Assembly (NCBI RefSeq): GCF_000754095.2
Contig: NZ_JQSG02000002.1
Coordinates: 341,585-405,584, forward strand
Reading direction: 5' to 3'
DNA from: Acidihalobacter prosperus
GTDB lineage: Bacteria; Pseudomonadota; Gammaproteobacteria; DSM-5130; Acidihalobacteraceae
Length of the DNA stretch: 64,000 nt
A model generated the notes under the pieces. It saw only the letters and a list, made by a program, of their open reading frames with translations, was not told where the DNA came from and did not search any database. Below are positions 25,064-33,709 of the stretch, piece by piece. The number at the start of each line of letters is the position of its first letter. Position 1 is the first letter of the stretch. Made by a program: the position numbers and the translations under genes.

Positions 25064-25825
25064 ATGCCGCATCTCGCCTGGTTCGCCGGCCTCGATGCCG
25101 CACACGTCGCACTGCTGCTGGCGGCCAGCTTCGCCGGCTCGCTGATGACCGCCTCGCTCGGCGTCGGTGGCGGCGCCTTCCTGCTGGGCATCATGGCCGG
25201 CCTGGTACCGCCGCTGGCGCTGATACCCGTGCACGGCCTCGTACAGATGGGATCGAACGCCGGCCGGGCGTGGATGACGCGGCGGCATGCCTCCACGCGT
25301 GTCGTCGGCCTTTTCACCCTCGGCGGGCTGATCGCCGCGCCGGCGACCGTGCTGCTGCTGGGCAGACTCTCGCCGCATTGGATACCGCTGTTCGTCGGCT
25401 TTTTCATCCTCGCCCTGACCTGGCTGCCGTTACCGCATTTCGCGCAGCGCACCGGCCCGCTGTGGTTGATCGTCGGCGGACTGGTCACCACCCTGATCAC
25501 CGTACTGGCCGGCGCCACCGGCCCGCTGGTCTCGGCCTGGCTCGGCCGCGATCAGGGCGACCGCTGGCACTACACCGCCAACTTCTCCAGCTGCATGACC
25601 CTGCAGCATGCACTCAAGCTGATCGCCTTCGCGCTCGCCGGCTTCGCCTTCCTGCCTTGGCTGCCGCTGCTCGCGCTGATGATCGGCTGCGGCTACCTCG
25701 GCACCCTGACCGGGCTGAAGCTCCTCGGCCGCCTGCGCGATGTCCATTTCAAGCCGCTGTTCCGTATCGTCATGACCCTGCTCGCCCTGCGCGTGATCTG
25801 GGTCTGGAGCGGCATTCACCTGTAG
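25064..25825 (+). CDS. TSUP-family (TauE/SafE-like) anion exporter
   Basis: 253 residues, about eight membrane helices, of the sulfite/sulfonate exporter superfamily. The two-fold repeat is visible: GSLMTASLGVGGGAFLLGIM in the first half and VLAGATGPLVSAWL in the second. Members move sulfite, sulfoacetate or related organic anions. It is the fourth gene of a likely lgt-msrC-cupin-TSUP unit, and a TetR gene follows it on the same strand. The substrate is not deducible. Confidence 0.88.
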   Translation: MPHLAWFAGLDAAHVALLLAASFAGSLMTASLGVGGGAFLLGIMAGLVPPLALIPVHGLVQMGSNAGRAWMTRRHASTRVVGLFTLGGLIAAPATVLLLGRLSPHWIPLFVGFFILALTWLPLPHFAQRTGPLWLIVGGLVTTLITVLAGATGPLVSAWLGRDQGDRWHYTANFSSCMTLQHALKLIAFALAGFAFLPWLPLLALMIGCGYLGTLTGLKLLGRLRDVHFKPLFRIVMTLLALRVIWVWSGIHL

Positions 25826-25839
25826 CGCGTACGCACGGC

Positions 25840-25883
25840 TTGACATCGCACTCCGCCGCGGAAATTATGTTGGTCAAACAACC
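25840..25883 (+). promoter_or_regulatory. Promoter and candidate operator of the second tetR gene
   Basis: TTGACA at 25840-25845 and AATTAT at 25863-25868, spaced 17 bp, form a sigma-70 promoter. The inverted repeat GTTG-GTCAAA-CAAC at 25869-25882 sits on the expected start site, so the TetR protein could repress itself there. Confidence 0.6.
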
Positions 25884-25896
25884 TATAACTGCCGCC

Positions 25897-26469
25897 ATGT
25901 CCGCACGCAACACACGCAAACGCGATCTCATCCTCGCCGAAGGCGAGGCGCTGATCTATCGCCAGGGCTTTCGCCGCACCACGCTCGCCGACATCGCCCA
26001 TGCCGCCAAGGTCGCGCTCGGCAACATTTACTACTACTTCAAGACCAAGGACGAACTGCTCGAAGCCATCAGCGCGCGACGCGTCGAGGCCTTCGCCGAG
26101 CGTTGTCGGGAATGGGAGACGCGCGCACCGGACCCGCGCCAACGGCTGCAGGCCTACCTGGAAATGCCTGCCGAGCGCATCGACGAGTTGACCGCGCACG
26201 GCTGCCCGATCGGCAGCCTGGCTCAGGAATTCATCAAGGAAGGCCGCACGACGCCTGTCGGCCATGCCGTGATGAATGCGCAGATGGAATGGGTGGAACG
26301 GCAATTCCAGGCGCTCGGCAGACACTGCCCGCATGAGGACGCCGCGCACCTGATCGGCGCGGTCCAGGGCGCCATCCTGATGGCCGCTTCGTTGAACGAG
26401 CCGGCCCTGCTGCAGCACGAACTCGACCATCTTCACGCCTGGCTGCAGGCACTGACGACCGATGACTGA
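25897..26469 (+). CDS. TetR/AcrR-family transcriptional regulator
   Basis: 190 residues. The HTH is RKRDLILAEGEALIYRQGF, TTLADIAHAAKVALGNIYYYFKTKDELL. The ligand domain contains LTAHGCPIGSLAQE, with a cysteine at the position found in several quinone- or electrophile-sensing TetR proteins. The ATG at 25897 is chosen over one at 25867, which lies in the operator. Own promoter and palindrome upstream suggest autoregulation. A broken gene start follows downstream, so its former partner may have been lost. Confidence 0.92.
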   Translation: MSARNTRKRDLILAEGEALIYRQGFRRTTLADIAHAAKVALGNIYYYFKTKDELLEAISARRVEAFAERCREWETRAPDPRQRLQAYLEMPAERIDELTAHGCPIGSLAQEFIKEGRTTPVGHAVMNAQMEWVERQFQALGRHCPHEDAAHLIGAVQGAILMAASLNEPALLQHELDHLHAWLQALTTDD

Positions 26470-26536
26470 GCGGCCGACCCGGCCACCCGTTTTTTTCGGG
26501 CCAGAATATTAGCCTGGTTAGCCAACAAGCACGTTC

Positions 26537-26650
26537 TTGGATACCCGCGCCACCCTACCCGACCTCGACCGCCAGTTGACCGAGCTGCGCGAGGATGCGG
26601 CTGGCCTCACCGCGCGCGGCGCCTGGCGACCCACAAAAAGCGACTCCTAG
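26537..26650 (+). pseudogene. Possible truncated gene start downstream of tetR
   Basis: A 37-codon frame from TTG reads LDTRATLPDLDRQLTELRED and on to a TAG. Its amphipathic, codon-typical sequence looks like the first helix of a real protein that stops abruptly; the next 45 bp carry no continuation. It follows a TGGTTAGCCA palindrome. It could be a relic of the TetR-controlled gene. The 227-bp gap to the next gene holds nothing else. Confidence 0.3.
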
Positions 26651-26696
26651 AGCACGCCACCCCATCGGGTGAACAGGCCCTCGGCAATAAAAAACA

Positions 26697-27176
26697 CTAG
26701 AGCCGTAAACCGAGGATCGCGAGGCTGCGGCGCACGCCGTCGAGCTCGGCCACGTCGGGCAGCAGCCCCCAGCGCACGAAGCCCTGGCGCTCGAACAGGG
26801 CAAGGCTCGCGGCATTGTGCGCGAACACGAAGGCGAGCAGCGCGTCCAGCTCAAGCGAGGGCGCCAAGGTCAGCGCCTCGGCGAGCAGGGTGCGGCCGTG
26901 ACCTCGGCCCTGGTGGGCAGGATCGAGATAGAGGCCGATCTCGGCCGTGCGGCTGTACGCGGGTCTGCCGTAGAAATCGCGGAAACTGAGCCAGCCGACG
27001 ACGCGCCCCTCCGCCTCCAGTACCCGCAACGGGCGCTTCGGCCCGTGCGCCGCAAACCAGGCCTCGCGGCTTTGCACGCTGACGGGTTCGGTGTCCGCTG
27101 TTGCCATGCGACCGGGAATGGCCGCATTGTAGATTTCGACGATTCTCGGCAGGTCCTGCCGCGTTGCGGTTCTCAT
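26697..27176 (-). CDS. GNAT acetyltransferase, phosphinothricin-acetyltransferase type
   Basis: 159 residues. GNAT motif A is visible as IGLYLDPAHQGRGHGRTLLAEAL. The N-terminal half (MRTATRQDLPRIVEIYNAAIPGRMATADTEPVS) is typical of the Pat/Bar and methionine-sulfoximine acetyltransferase branch, and FYGRPAYSRTAEIG is also characteristic. Likely donor acetyl-CoA; likely substrates are small amines such as methionine sulfoximine. Starts at 27185 and 27230 are possible. It is divergent from the luciferase-like gene. Confidence 0.88.
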   Translation of the reverse strand: MRTATRQDLPRIVEIYNAAIPGRMATADTEPVSVQSREAWFAAHGPKRPLRVLEAEGRVVGWLSFRDFYGRPAYSRTAEIGLYLDPAHQGRGHGRTLLAEALTLAPSLELDALLAFVFAHNAASLALFERQGFVRWGLLPDVAELDGVRRSLAILGLRL

Positions 27177-27304
27177 CCGCGCCATCCGCAAATGCCCGGT
27201 CCGGTCGGGCGACAGCCGCCAGCATAGCAAACGCGGCGACCGGCGGAGCGCGGGAATAACCCTGCGCGCGACGGCTTGATACGCGGCCCATCACGGGCTT
27301 TATC

Positions 27305-28330
27305 ATGTCGCATCGCCACCGCCGGACGCTGCCTGTGAAACCCGCGCTTTCCGTACTCGATCTCGCCCCGGTCCCCAGCGGTACGCCGGCCTGCGCAGCA
27401 TTGCACCGCAGCGTCGCCCTGGCGCGCCATGCCGAACGCCTCGGCTATGTGCGCCACTGGTTCGCGGAACATCACGGCATGCCCAGCGTGGCGAGTTCCG
27501 CGCCGGAAATCCTGATCGCACAGGTGGCTGCCGCCACCGCGCGCATCCGCGTCGGCTCGGGCGGCATCATGCTGCCCAACCATGCACCGCTGAAGGTGGC
27601 CGAGGCCTTTCATACCCTGAACGCGCTGCATCCCGGCCGCATCGACCTCGGCATCGGCCGCGCGCCGGGCTCGGACCCCAGGGTCACCCGCACCCTGCGC
27701 GCCTTCGACGGCGGGCAATTCCCCGCGCTGCTCGCCGAGCTGCTGACGCTCTCGCGCGGCGACGCGCCGCCGGGCCACCCCCTGCACGGCATCCGCGTGA
27801 TGCCGGACGACGCGCACCTGCCGCCGATCTGGCTGCTCGGCTCCAGCGGTGCCAGCGCCAGCATGGCCGCAGAGGCCGGCATGGGCTACGCCTTCGCCAG
27901 CCACTTCAGCCATACGCCGGCGGCACCGGCCATGCTCGCCTACCGGGAGCGCTTCCAGCCCTCGGCCGACTTCCCGCACCCGCACGCGGTGCTCTGCGTG
28001 GCGGCGGTCTGCGCGGACACGCCGGAGCGCGCCCATTTTCTCGCCGGCACCCTGGACCTGATGTGGCTACGGCTGCGCCGAGGCGAATTCCTGCCTCTGC
28101 CCAGCCCGGAAGAGGCGCAGGCCTATCCCTACACCGAAACCGAGCGCGCCCAGGTGGCCCACTACCGCGAGCTGACCGTGGTCGGCACGCCCGAGGCGGT
28201 CGCCCGGGCAATACGCCGCAAGGCCGAGGAGGCGCGGGCCGACGAGATCATGCTGACCTGCAATCTGCACGGCCACGACGCGCGCCTGCGCAGCTACGCG
28301 CTGATCGCCGAGGCCTTCGGCGCGGCCTGA
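27305..28330 (+). CDS. LLM-class flavin-dependent oxidoreductase
   Basis: 341 residues of the bacterial-luciferase-like monooxygenase family, the subgroup with [12 protein letters not shown] at the N-terminus and [22 protein letters not shown]. The [17 protein letters not shown] and [14 protein letters not shown] motifs line the flavin site. Members use reduced FMN supplied by a separate reductase; the substrate is unknown. A GTG at 27335 is an alternative start closer to the conserved region. It converges with arsC (10 bp). Confidence 0.9.
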   Translation: MSHRHRRTLPVKPALSVLDLAPVPSGTPACAALHRSVALARHAERLGYVRHWFAEHHGMPSVASSAPEILIAQVAAATARIRVGSGGIMLPNHAPLKVAEAFHTLNALHPGRIDLGIGRAPGSDPRVTRTLRAFDGGQFPALLAELLTLSRGDAPPGHPLHGIRVMPDDAHLPPIWLLGSSGASASMAAEAGMGYAFASHFSHTPAAPAMLAYRERFQPSADFPHPHAVLCVAAVCADTPERAHFLAGTLDLMWLRLRRGEFLPLPSPEEAQAYPYTETERAQVAHYRELTVVGTPEAVARAIRRKAEEARADEIMLTCNLHGHDARLRSYALIAEAFGAA

Positions 28331-28339
28331 GCGCGGCGT

Positions 28340-28792
28340 TCAGACCGAACGCGCCGCCTGCCGCCGAGCCAGTCCCTGCTGGGCGGCGACCCACAGCCGG
28401 ATACGCTCGCGCAATTCGTCGCGCACGCGGCGGAAACGGTCGTGCGGCAACTGCCCCTCGACCGTTTCCGCGGGGTCGTCGAAGCGCCAGTGGATGCGCT
28501 CGCTGTCGCCGGGGAAGGTCGGGCAGCGATCGCGCGCGCGGTCGCACACCGTGATGATGTAGTCGAAACGCTCGCTTGCGAACAGGCTCAGCGACTTGCT
28601 GGAATGGCCCGCCAGATCAAGCCCGGACTCGGCCATCACGGCATAGGTCAGCGGATGTATGCCGGTCGGCTCGCTGCCCGCGCTGTACACCTCGAACCGC
28701 GCGCCGCCCAGATGTCGGAGGAAGGCCTCCGCCATCTGCGAACGGCAGGCATTGCCGCTACACAGGAACAACACACGCACCGTCTCGCTCAT
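28340..28792 (-). CDS. arsC: Arsenate reductase, low-molecular-weight phosphatase type
   Basis: 150 residues. The P-loop CSGNACRS (Cys 11, Arg 17) and the extra cysteines Cys 83 and Cys 90 (TVCDRARDRCPTFPG) give the three-thiol relay of thioredoxin-coupled ArsC, which reduces arsenate to arsenite. The Asp in FDDPAE is the general acid. The ATG at 28792 follows the family; upstream codons reach into the operator. It is divergent from an ArsI-type gene. No arsR, arsB or acr3 is next to it. Confidence 0.92.
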   Translation of the reverse strand: MSETVRVLFLCSGNACRSQMAEAFLRHLGGARFEVYSAGSEPTGIHPLTYAVMAESGLDLAGHSSKSLSLFASERFDYIITVCDRARDRCPTFPGDSERIHWRFDDPAETVEGQLPHDRFRRVRDELRERIRLWVAAQQGLARRQAARSV

Positions 28793-28831
28793 CACACCCT
28801 CCGAGGGGCTTGCCAGAAATATACGCAAGGT

Positions 28832-28856
28832 AGTATATATGTTCTAACGAATATAT
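28832..28856. promoter_or_regulatory. AT-rich near-palindrome between arsC and arsI
   Basis: ATATATGTTCTAACGAATATAT at 28835-28856 is an imperfect inverted repeat (ATATA..TTC / GAA..TATAT with one extra base). It overlaps a minus-strand TATACT -10 box (28832-28837) for arsC. Such AT-rich dyads are typical ArsR/SmtB sites, but no arsR gene is in the window. Confidence 0.55.
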
Positions 28857-28894
28857 GAAGACGCCATCGCGTCGCCATCCCACGGGAGATCAGC

Positions 28895-29350
28895 ATGAGT
28901 CGCTTCCATCTGCATATCGCCGTCGACGACCTCGACCGCAACATCGCCTTCTACACCGCCGTGTTCGGCGCCGATCCCACCGTCGTCAAGCCGGATTACG
29001 CCAAGTGGCAGCTTGAGGATCCGCGCATCAACTTCGCGATCTCCGCGCGCGGCGCCAAGCCCGGCGTGGACCACGTCGGCCTGCAAAGCGAGGACGAGGC
29101 CGAATTGGCCGCCATCCGCGCCCGGCTGGAAGCCGCCGGCGTGGCCGGCGTGGCGCAAGAAAACACCAGCTGCTGCTACGCGCGCTCGGACAAGTACTGG
29201 GTGCAGGATCCGCAGGGCATCGCCTGGGAAACCTTCCACTCGCTGGGCAGCATCCCGCTGTTCAGCGAAGAGGACGCTGCCGGCGCGCGGCAGCAGGACG
29301 CCGCCTGTTGCCCTCCGGCCGCGGCACCGGCAGGCAACTGCTGCGGCTGA
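28895..29350 (+). CDS. arsI: ArsI/CadI-type metalloenzyme (C-As lyase family)
   Basis: 151 residues, a vicinal-oxygen-chelate domain. It matches ArsI, the Fe(II) dioxygenase that demethylates trivalent organoarsenicals, and its relative CadI. Candidate metal ligands are His 5, His 60 and Glu 112; the As-binding vicinal pair is Cys 93-Cys 94 (NTSCCYARSDKYWVQDP). A flexible C-terminal tail adds two more CC pairs (AACCPP and GNCCG), usual in this family. A GGGAG Shine-Dalgarno is present. It is divergent from arsC with a shared operator-like dyad. C-As lyase versus cadmium-induced role is not settled by sequence alone. Confidence 0.88.
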   Translation: MSRFHLHIAVDDLDRNIAFYTAVFGADPTVVKPDYAKWQLEDPRINFAISARGAKPGVDHVGLQSEDEAELAAIRARLEAAGVAGVAQENTSCCYARSDKYWVQDPQGIAWETFHSLGSIPLFSEEDAAGARQQDAACCPPAAAPAGNCCG

Positions 29351-29476
29351 GTCGACAGCGCGCGGAACCTTCGCCGCATGAAGGGCGTGTTACAGGGTGA
29401 ATGCGAAGCGGTCTGGCGCTGTGTTAATCTGAACGGCGCGGCGCAGACCGCCCGCCCTCACCCTTGAGGCGCCACC

Positions 29477-29809
29477 ATGAATCGAGCGACCACACAATCC
29501 GTTCTCACGCTGCTGGGCAGCGGCCTGCTGCTGGGCCTGTTCGCGGTGCCGGTCGCCGCCACCGCGGACGACGCCGCTGCGTTGCGCGTGCCGATCACGG
29601 TGGTGCCGCCCGATCAGCCGCTGGTGCCGCATATCGACCAGCTCATCGTGACGCCCGGCGGCGATGTCGACCGGCTGGACACGCATCCCGGCGAACACGG
29701 GATGGCGCGCGCCGAACGCGAGATCGGCGAAATCGAATCGGCCGTCAAGGAAGCCGCCGAAGAGTCGCAGGAGCTCCAGGAAGAAGCGCGCGACATCGAC
29801 AACGACTGA
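29477..29809 (+). CDS. Small exported acidic protein, unknown
   Basis: 110 residues with a Sec signal peptide (about 1-30, cleavage after VAATA or nearby). The mature part is acidic, ending in a predicted coiled coil (about 75-107: [20 protein letters not shown]) of Glu/Ala heptads. No family is recognised. It lies 79 bp before the DyP peroxidase gene on the same strand and may share its transcript. Function unknown. Confidence 0.7.
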   Translation: MNRATTQSVLTLLGSGLLLGLFAVPVAATADDAAALRVPITVVPPDQPLVPHIDQLIVTPGGDVDRLDTHPGEHGMARAEREIGEIESAVKEAAEESQELQEEARDIDND

Positions 29810-29888
29810 CGCGCGTCAAGCAGGGACCGCCCTTCCCCGGCCCCGGACTGCTAACCTATCGTCTCCACGCCCGCCAGACGGAGACACC

Positions 29889-30770
29889 ATGCCCCAGGAA
29901 CAGCCCGGCATCCTCGCCCCGCTTCCCGCATTCGCAAGACAGCTCTTTTTCGAACTCAACGACGCCGAACTGGCCGGCGATTACCTGCCCCGTCTCGCCG
30001 AAATCGCCGACGGAGACCGTGTGGTGGTCGGCGTGGGCGCGTCGCTGACCGGCGCACTCGGCGCCCATGTGGCGGGCCTGGACTGCTTCCCCGCGCTGGC
30101 GGGTCCCGGCGTCGATATTCCCTCGACGCCCACCGCGCTGTGGTGCTGGCTGCGCGGCGGCGAGCCGGGCGAGCTGTTCCACCGCGGCCGCGCCCTCGAG
30201 GCGCTGCTCGCGCCCGCCTTCACGCTGACCCAGGCGGTGGGGTTGTTCCGCTACGGCAGCGGCCTCGACCTGACCGGCTACGAGGACGGCACCGAAAACC
30301 CCGAGGGCGACGAGGCCCGCGAGGCCGCAATCGTCGGCGGGACCGGCGATCCGCTGGCCGGCTCCAGCTTCGTCGCCGTGCAGCAGTGGCTGCACGATTT
30401 CGAGCATTTCGAGTCGCTGGCGCCGTCGGCGCAAGACGACATGATCGGGCGCCGCCGCAGCGACAACGAGGAGCTGGACGACGCCCCGTCGAGTGCTCAC
30501 GTCAAACGCACCGCGCAGGAGGACTTCGAGCCTCCAGCCTTCATGTTCCGCCGATCGATGCCCTGGACCGAGGGCGATGCCGGAGGCTTGATGTTCGTCG
30601 CCTTCGGCCGCTCGTTCTATGCCTTCGACGCCGCCATGCGACGCATGGCGGGTCTGGAAGACGGCGTGGCCGACGCGCTGTTCGCTTTTTCGCGGCCGTT
30701 GACCGGCGCCTATTTCTGGTGCCCGCCGCTGCGCGACGGGCGTCTGGATCTCGCTGCCCTCGGCCTGTGA
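29889..30770 (+). CDS. DyP-type haem peroxidase
   Basis: 293 residues. The family motif GYEDG (130-134) carries the catalytic Asp 133. The proximal haem His is 204 (SSAHVKRT), and GGLMFVAFGRSFYAFD lines the haem pocket. No Tat or Sec signal is visible, so it belongs to the cytoplasmic YfeX/DyPB-like group that oxidises dyes, porphyrinogens or Mn(II). No encapsulin gene is nearby and no obvious encapsulin-targeting tail is seen. It converges with the GGT gene. Confidence 0.92.
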   Translation: MPQEQPGILAPLPAFARQLFFELNDAELAGDYLPRLAEIADGDRVVVGVGASLTGALGAHVAGLDCFPALAGPGVDIPSTPTALWCWLRGGEPGELFHRGRALEALLAPAFTLTQAVGLFRYGSGLDLTGYEDGTENPEGDEAREAAIVGGTGDPLAGSSFVAVQQWLHDFEHFESLAPSAQDDMIGRRRSDNEELDDAPSSAHVKRTAQEDFEPPAFMFRRSMPWTEGDAGGLMFVAFGRSFYAFDAAMRRMAGLEDGVADALFAFSRPLTGAYFWCPPLRDGRLDLAALGL

Positions 30771-30780
30771 GGCGGGGCGT

Positions 30781-32346
30781 TCAACAACCCTGGGCGAGGC
30801 CGTCGGCGCGGCTGTCACTGCCGGCCACGTAACCTCCGCCGGGGTTGCGCAGCACCGCCTGTCCGCGCCCGAAACCGCTGAGCTCGGCCTGCACCGCAAG
30901 GCGATGGCCGCGCGCGGCCAGCGCGGCCATCGCCGCCTGCGTCCAGCGCGGCTCCACGGCCACCTCCAGCCCCTTGAGCCAGCGCCAGCGCGGCGTGTCC
31001 AGCGCGCGCTGCGGATCCATACCGCGCACGGCGAGATTGAGCAGGAACTGCAACTGCCCCTGCGGCTGCATGAAACCGCCCATCACGCCGAAGGGGCCAA
31101 GCGGCGCGCCTTCGCGAGTGAGAAAACCCGGAATGATGGTGTTGTAGGGCCGCGCGCCGGCGCGCGGCGCATTCGGATGCCCCGGGCGCGGGTCGAAGCA
31201 GGCCGCGCGGTTGTTGAGGGCGATGCCGGTACCCGGCGGACACACGAAGGCGCCGAAACCCATGTAGTTCGACTGGATCAGGCTGATCATCTGGCCGTTG
31301 GCGTCGGCGGCCGAGAGATACACCGTGCCGGCGCCGATCGAGCGCCCCAGCTCGACTTCGGACGCCTCGGGGCCGATCCGCCCGGCCAGCTCCGCGATCT
31401 GCACCGGATCGAGGCAGGCCAGCGCCGCCGCGCGCGCTTCGGGGCCGTCGGCGATGAAGGCCAGTGCCGCGCGGTAGGCCTGCTTGATCGCCTCGATGCC
31501 GTCATGCTGCAGACGCACTGGGTCGGGATCGTCGCCGAGGCGGTCGACGATGGCCGCCGCCATCAGCGTGACCACGCCCTGGGTCGGCGGCGGCAGTCCC
31601 CATAGCTGGTGACCGAAGACCGGAACGCCCAGCGGCGCCACCCATTCGACCTCGACCGCCGCCAGATCCTCCAGGGCGAGATCGCCGCCGGTTTCGGACG
31701 CATGGCGGGCAATGGCCTCGCCGATGTCGCCGCCGTAGAGCGCCTCCATGCGGCTGTCCGCCAATCGCCTGAGGGTGCGCGCCTGATCGAGGTTGCGATA
31801 CCAGACGCCGGCCTGCGGTTCGAAACCGGCCGGCAGGAAGCTGTCGGCAAACGCGCGCATTTCCGCGCGCGTGCCCTCGGCGGCGAGCGCGCGGGCCGTC
31901 ATGCGCCACAGATGCGACACCACGGGCGACAGCGGGAAACCGTGTTCGGCGTAATCCGCCGCCGGACGCAGCAGTTCGTCCAGCGGCAGACGGCCGTAAC
32001 GCTCCGACAGCGCGCGCCAGCCGGCCGGAGCCGCCGGCGCGGTGACCGATGCCCAGCCGCGGTCGCTGCGGCCGGGCGCGAGCAGCCGCGCGGGATCCAG
32101 CCGCGCCGGGGCGGCGCCGCCCGCGATCACACCCTGCAGGCGGCCATCCTCCCAGATTAGCGCCATCAGGTCGGAACCGATGCCGTTGGAGGTGGGTTCG
32201 ACCACCGTGAGCGCCGCCGCCGCCGCGATCGCTGCGTCGACGGCGGAACCGCCCCGACGCAGCATTTCGAGCCCGGCCTCGGTCGCCAGCGGCTGCGAGG
32301 TGGCCACCGCGCCACGCGGCGCGTAGATGGGATTGCGGTCGGTCAT
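30781..32346 (-). CDS. Gamma-glutamyltransferase-family Ntn hydrolase
   Basis: 521 residues of the GGT family, made as one chain that self-cleaves before a Thr. The predicted nucleophile is the Thr in GAGTVYLSAAD, about 341; in classical GGT this region reads TTH. GFGAFVCPPGTGIALNN and the PQGQLQ motif are typical. No signal peptide is seen, unlike periplasmic GGT of E. coli, so it may be a cytoplasmic member acting on a different amide. It lies 58 bp downstream of a LivJ-type binding-protein gene on the same strand. Confidence 0.88.
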   Translation of the reverse strand: MTDRNPIYAPRGAVATSQPLATEAGLEMLRRGGSAVDAAIAAAAALTVVEPTSNGIGSDLMALIWEDGRLQGVIAGGAAPARLDPARLLAPGRSDRGWASVTAPAAPAGWRALSERYGRLPLDELLRPAADYAEHGFPLSPVVSHLWRMTARALAAEGTRAEMRAFADSFLPAGFEPQAGVWYRNLDQARTLRRLADSRMEALYGGDIGEAIARHASETGGDLALEDLAAVEVEWVAPLGVPVFGHQLWGLPPPTQGVVTLMAAAIVDRLGDDPDPVRLQHDGIEAIKQAYRAALAFIADGPEARAAALACLDPVQIAELAGRIGPEASEVELGRSIGAGTVYLSAADANGQMISLIQSNYMGFGAFVCPPGTGIALNNRAACFDPRPGHPNAPRAGARPYNTIIPGFLTREGAPLGPFGVMGGFMQPQGQLQFLLNLAVRGMDPQRALDTPRWRWLKGLEVAVEPRWTQAAMAALAARGHRLAVQAELSGFGRGQAVLRNPGGGYVAGSDSRADGLAQGC

Positions 32347-32404
32347 GCGCTGCCTCTGCGAAACGATCTCGAACCGAACAACGGGCGCTGGCGCTCGGGA
32401 TGCA

Positions 32405-33709
32405 TCAGCTGCCGCCGTGCGCGTCGATCCGCTTGACCACGCCGAGCACCTGCGAGGCGTTCATCTGGCGCGCGGGCACCAAGTGGCCGGCATCGATGCG
32501 CGATATCAGCATCGGCGTGGTGACGTCGCCGTAGCGGTCGAGCATCAGGTCGCCGGTGGCGCCGAGATAATGCACCTTGCCGCCCGCCGCGGCCACCTTG
32601 AGGCCGTGCGCCAGGCTGGCACGCGTCGGGTAGACGTCGGTCCCGCCCGGCCGGGTGATGCTGCGCGCCGCCGCGAACAGCCGCGCGGGCGTGGCGTGCT
32701 CGCCGGCTTCGGCCAGCGACAGCAGCGTGATCACCATGGCGTCGAAAGCGTTGTTGTCGTAGGAAATCCTCGGCGCATGACCGTAGGCGTGCCGGTAGGC
32801 GTCGACGAACTCGCGGTAGCTCGGGGTGTGCATGTTGGCCTGCTCGTCCACCGCCCACCCGCCGAGCAGCTGGCCACCGCTGTCGTCGACGAAATGCTGA
32901 GTGGCGATCGAGTCGGCCAGCATGGCCTGATGCGGACCGCCCTTCTGCAGCCACTCGCGCAGGATCACCTGCGAGCCCTCGGGATGGCCCAGCAGCACCA
33001 GCGCCTGCGGCCCGCCGGACAGGGCCTTGTCGACCACGGCGTCGTAACTCGGCTGGTCGGCGTTGTAGGGCACGACGTGCAGGACGTCGATGTCAAGGCG
33101 CCTCAGGCTGGCAGCGACGATCTTCGCGTAGGTGGTACCGAAGGCGTTGTTCACGTAGATCACGCTCACCCGCCGCCAGTGAGCGAGATCGTGCGCGACA
33201 TAGGCCGTGACCGGCCCCTCGTCGCCCACCGACATGACGGTGCGCATGAAGGCATCGTGGGTCAGCCCCTTGCGCGCCAGCACGGTGAAGGACGAGGAGG
33301 CCGCGGTCGGCGACACCAGCATCACGCCGGCCGGCTCGGACACGCTGCGCAGCACCGCGATGGTGGTGCCGCTGGAATTGCTGCCGACGATCGCGCGCAC
33401 GCGGTCGATGTCGATCATGCGCTTGGCGGCGTCGACCGCCACCGCCGGATCGGTCTGCGAGTCGGCGGTCACCACCTTCACCCGGCAGCCGCGCACGCCG
33501 CCGGCGGCATTCACCAGATCCGCGCCGAGGTGCGCCGCACGCGCCGTCCCCTGGCCCTGATCGCCCATCGAACCGCTGAGCGCGAACAGCTCGCCGATAC
33601 CGAGCGTGCAGGACGCCCACGCCGGCATAGCCGCCGCCCACAACAGCACCAATCCGCCCAGCCGGACCGCCCATCGCCGCTTGCCTTCTCCCGCGTGCCG
33701 CCGTGCCAT
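32405..33709 (-). CDS. LivJ-type periplasmic binding protein
   Basis: 434 residues with a signal peptide (RLGGLVLLWAAAMPAWAS). Type I periplasmic binding fold of the branched-chain amino acid, amide and urea family: IGELFALSGSMGDQGQGTARAA, VVTADSQTDPAVAVDAAKRMID, IVGSNSSGTTIAV and LVSPTAASSSFT. LivJ relatives bind amino acids, amides, urea or aromatic acids; the ligand is unknown. No permease genes accompany it. GGAGG precedes the ATG. It heads a two-gene unit with the GGT-family enzyme. Confidence 0.88.
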   Translation of the reverse strand: MARRHAGEGKRRWAVRLGGLVLLWAAAMPAWASCTLGIGELFALSGSMGDQGQGTARAAHLGADLVNAAGGVRGCRVKVVTADSQTDPAVAVDAAKRMIDIDRVRAIVGSNSSGTTIAVLRSVSEPAGVMLVSPTAASSSFTVLARKGLTHDAFMRTVMSVGDEGPVTAYVAHDLAHWRRVSVIYVNNAFGTTYAKIVAASLRRLDIDVLHVVPYNADQPSYDAVVDKALSGGPQALVLLGHPEGSQVILREWLQKGGPHQAMLADSIATQHFVDDSGGQLLGGWAVDEQANMHTPSYREFVDAYRHAYGHAPRISYDNNAFDAMVITLLSLAEAGEHATPARLFAAARSITRPGGTDVYPTRASLAHGLKVAAAGGKVHYLGATGDLMLDRYGDVTTPMLISRIDAGHLVPARQMNASQVLGVVKRIDAHGGS

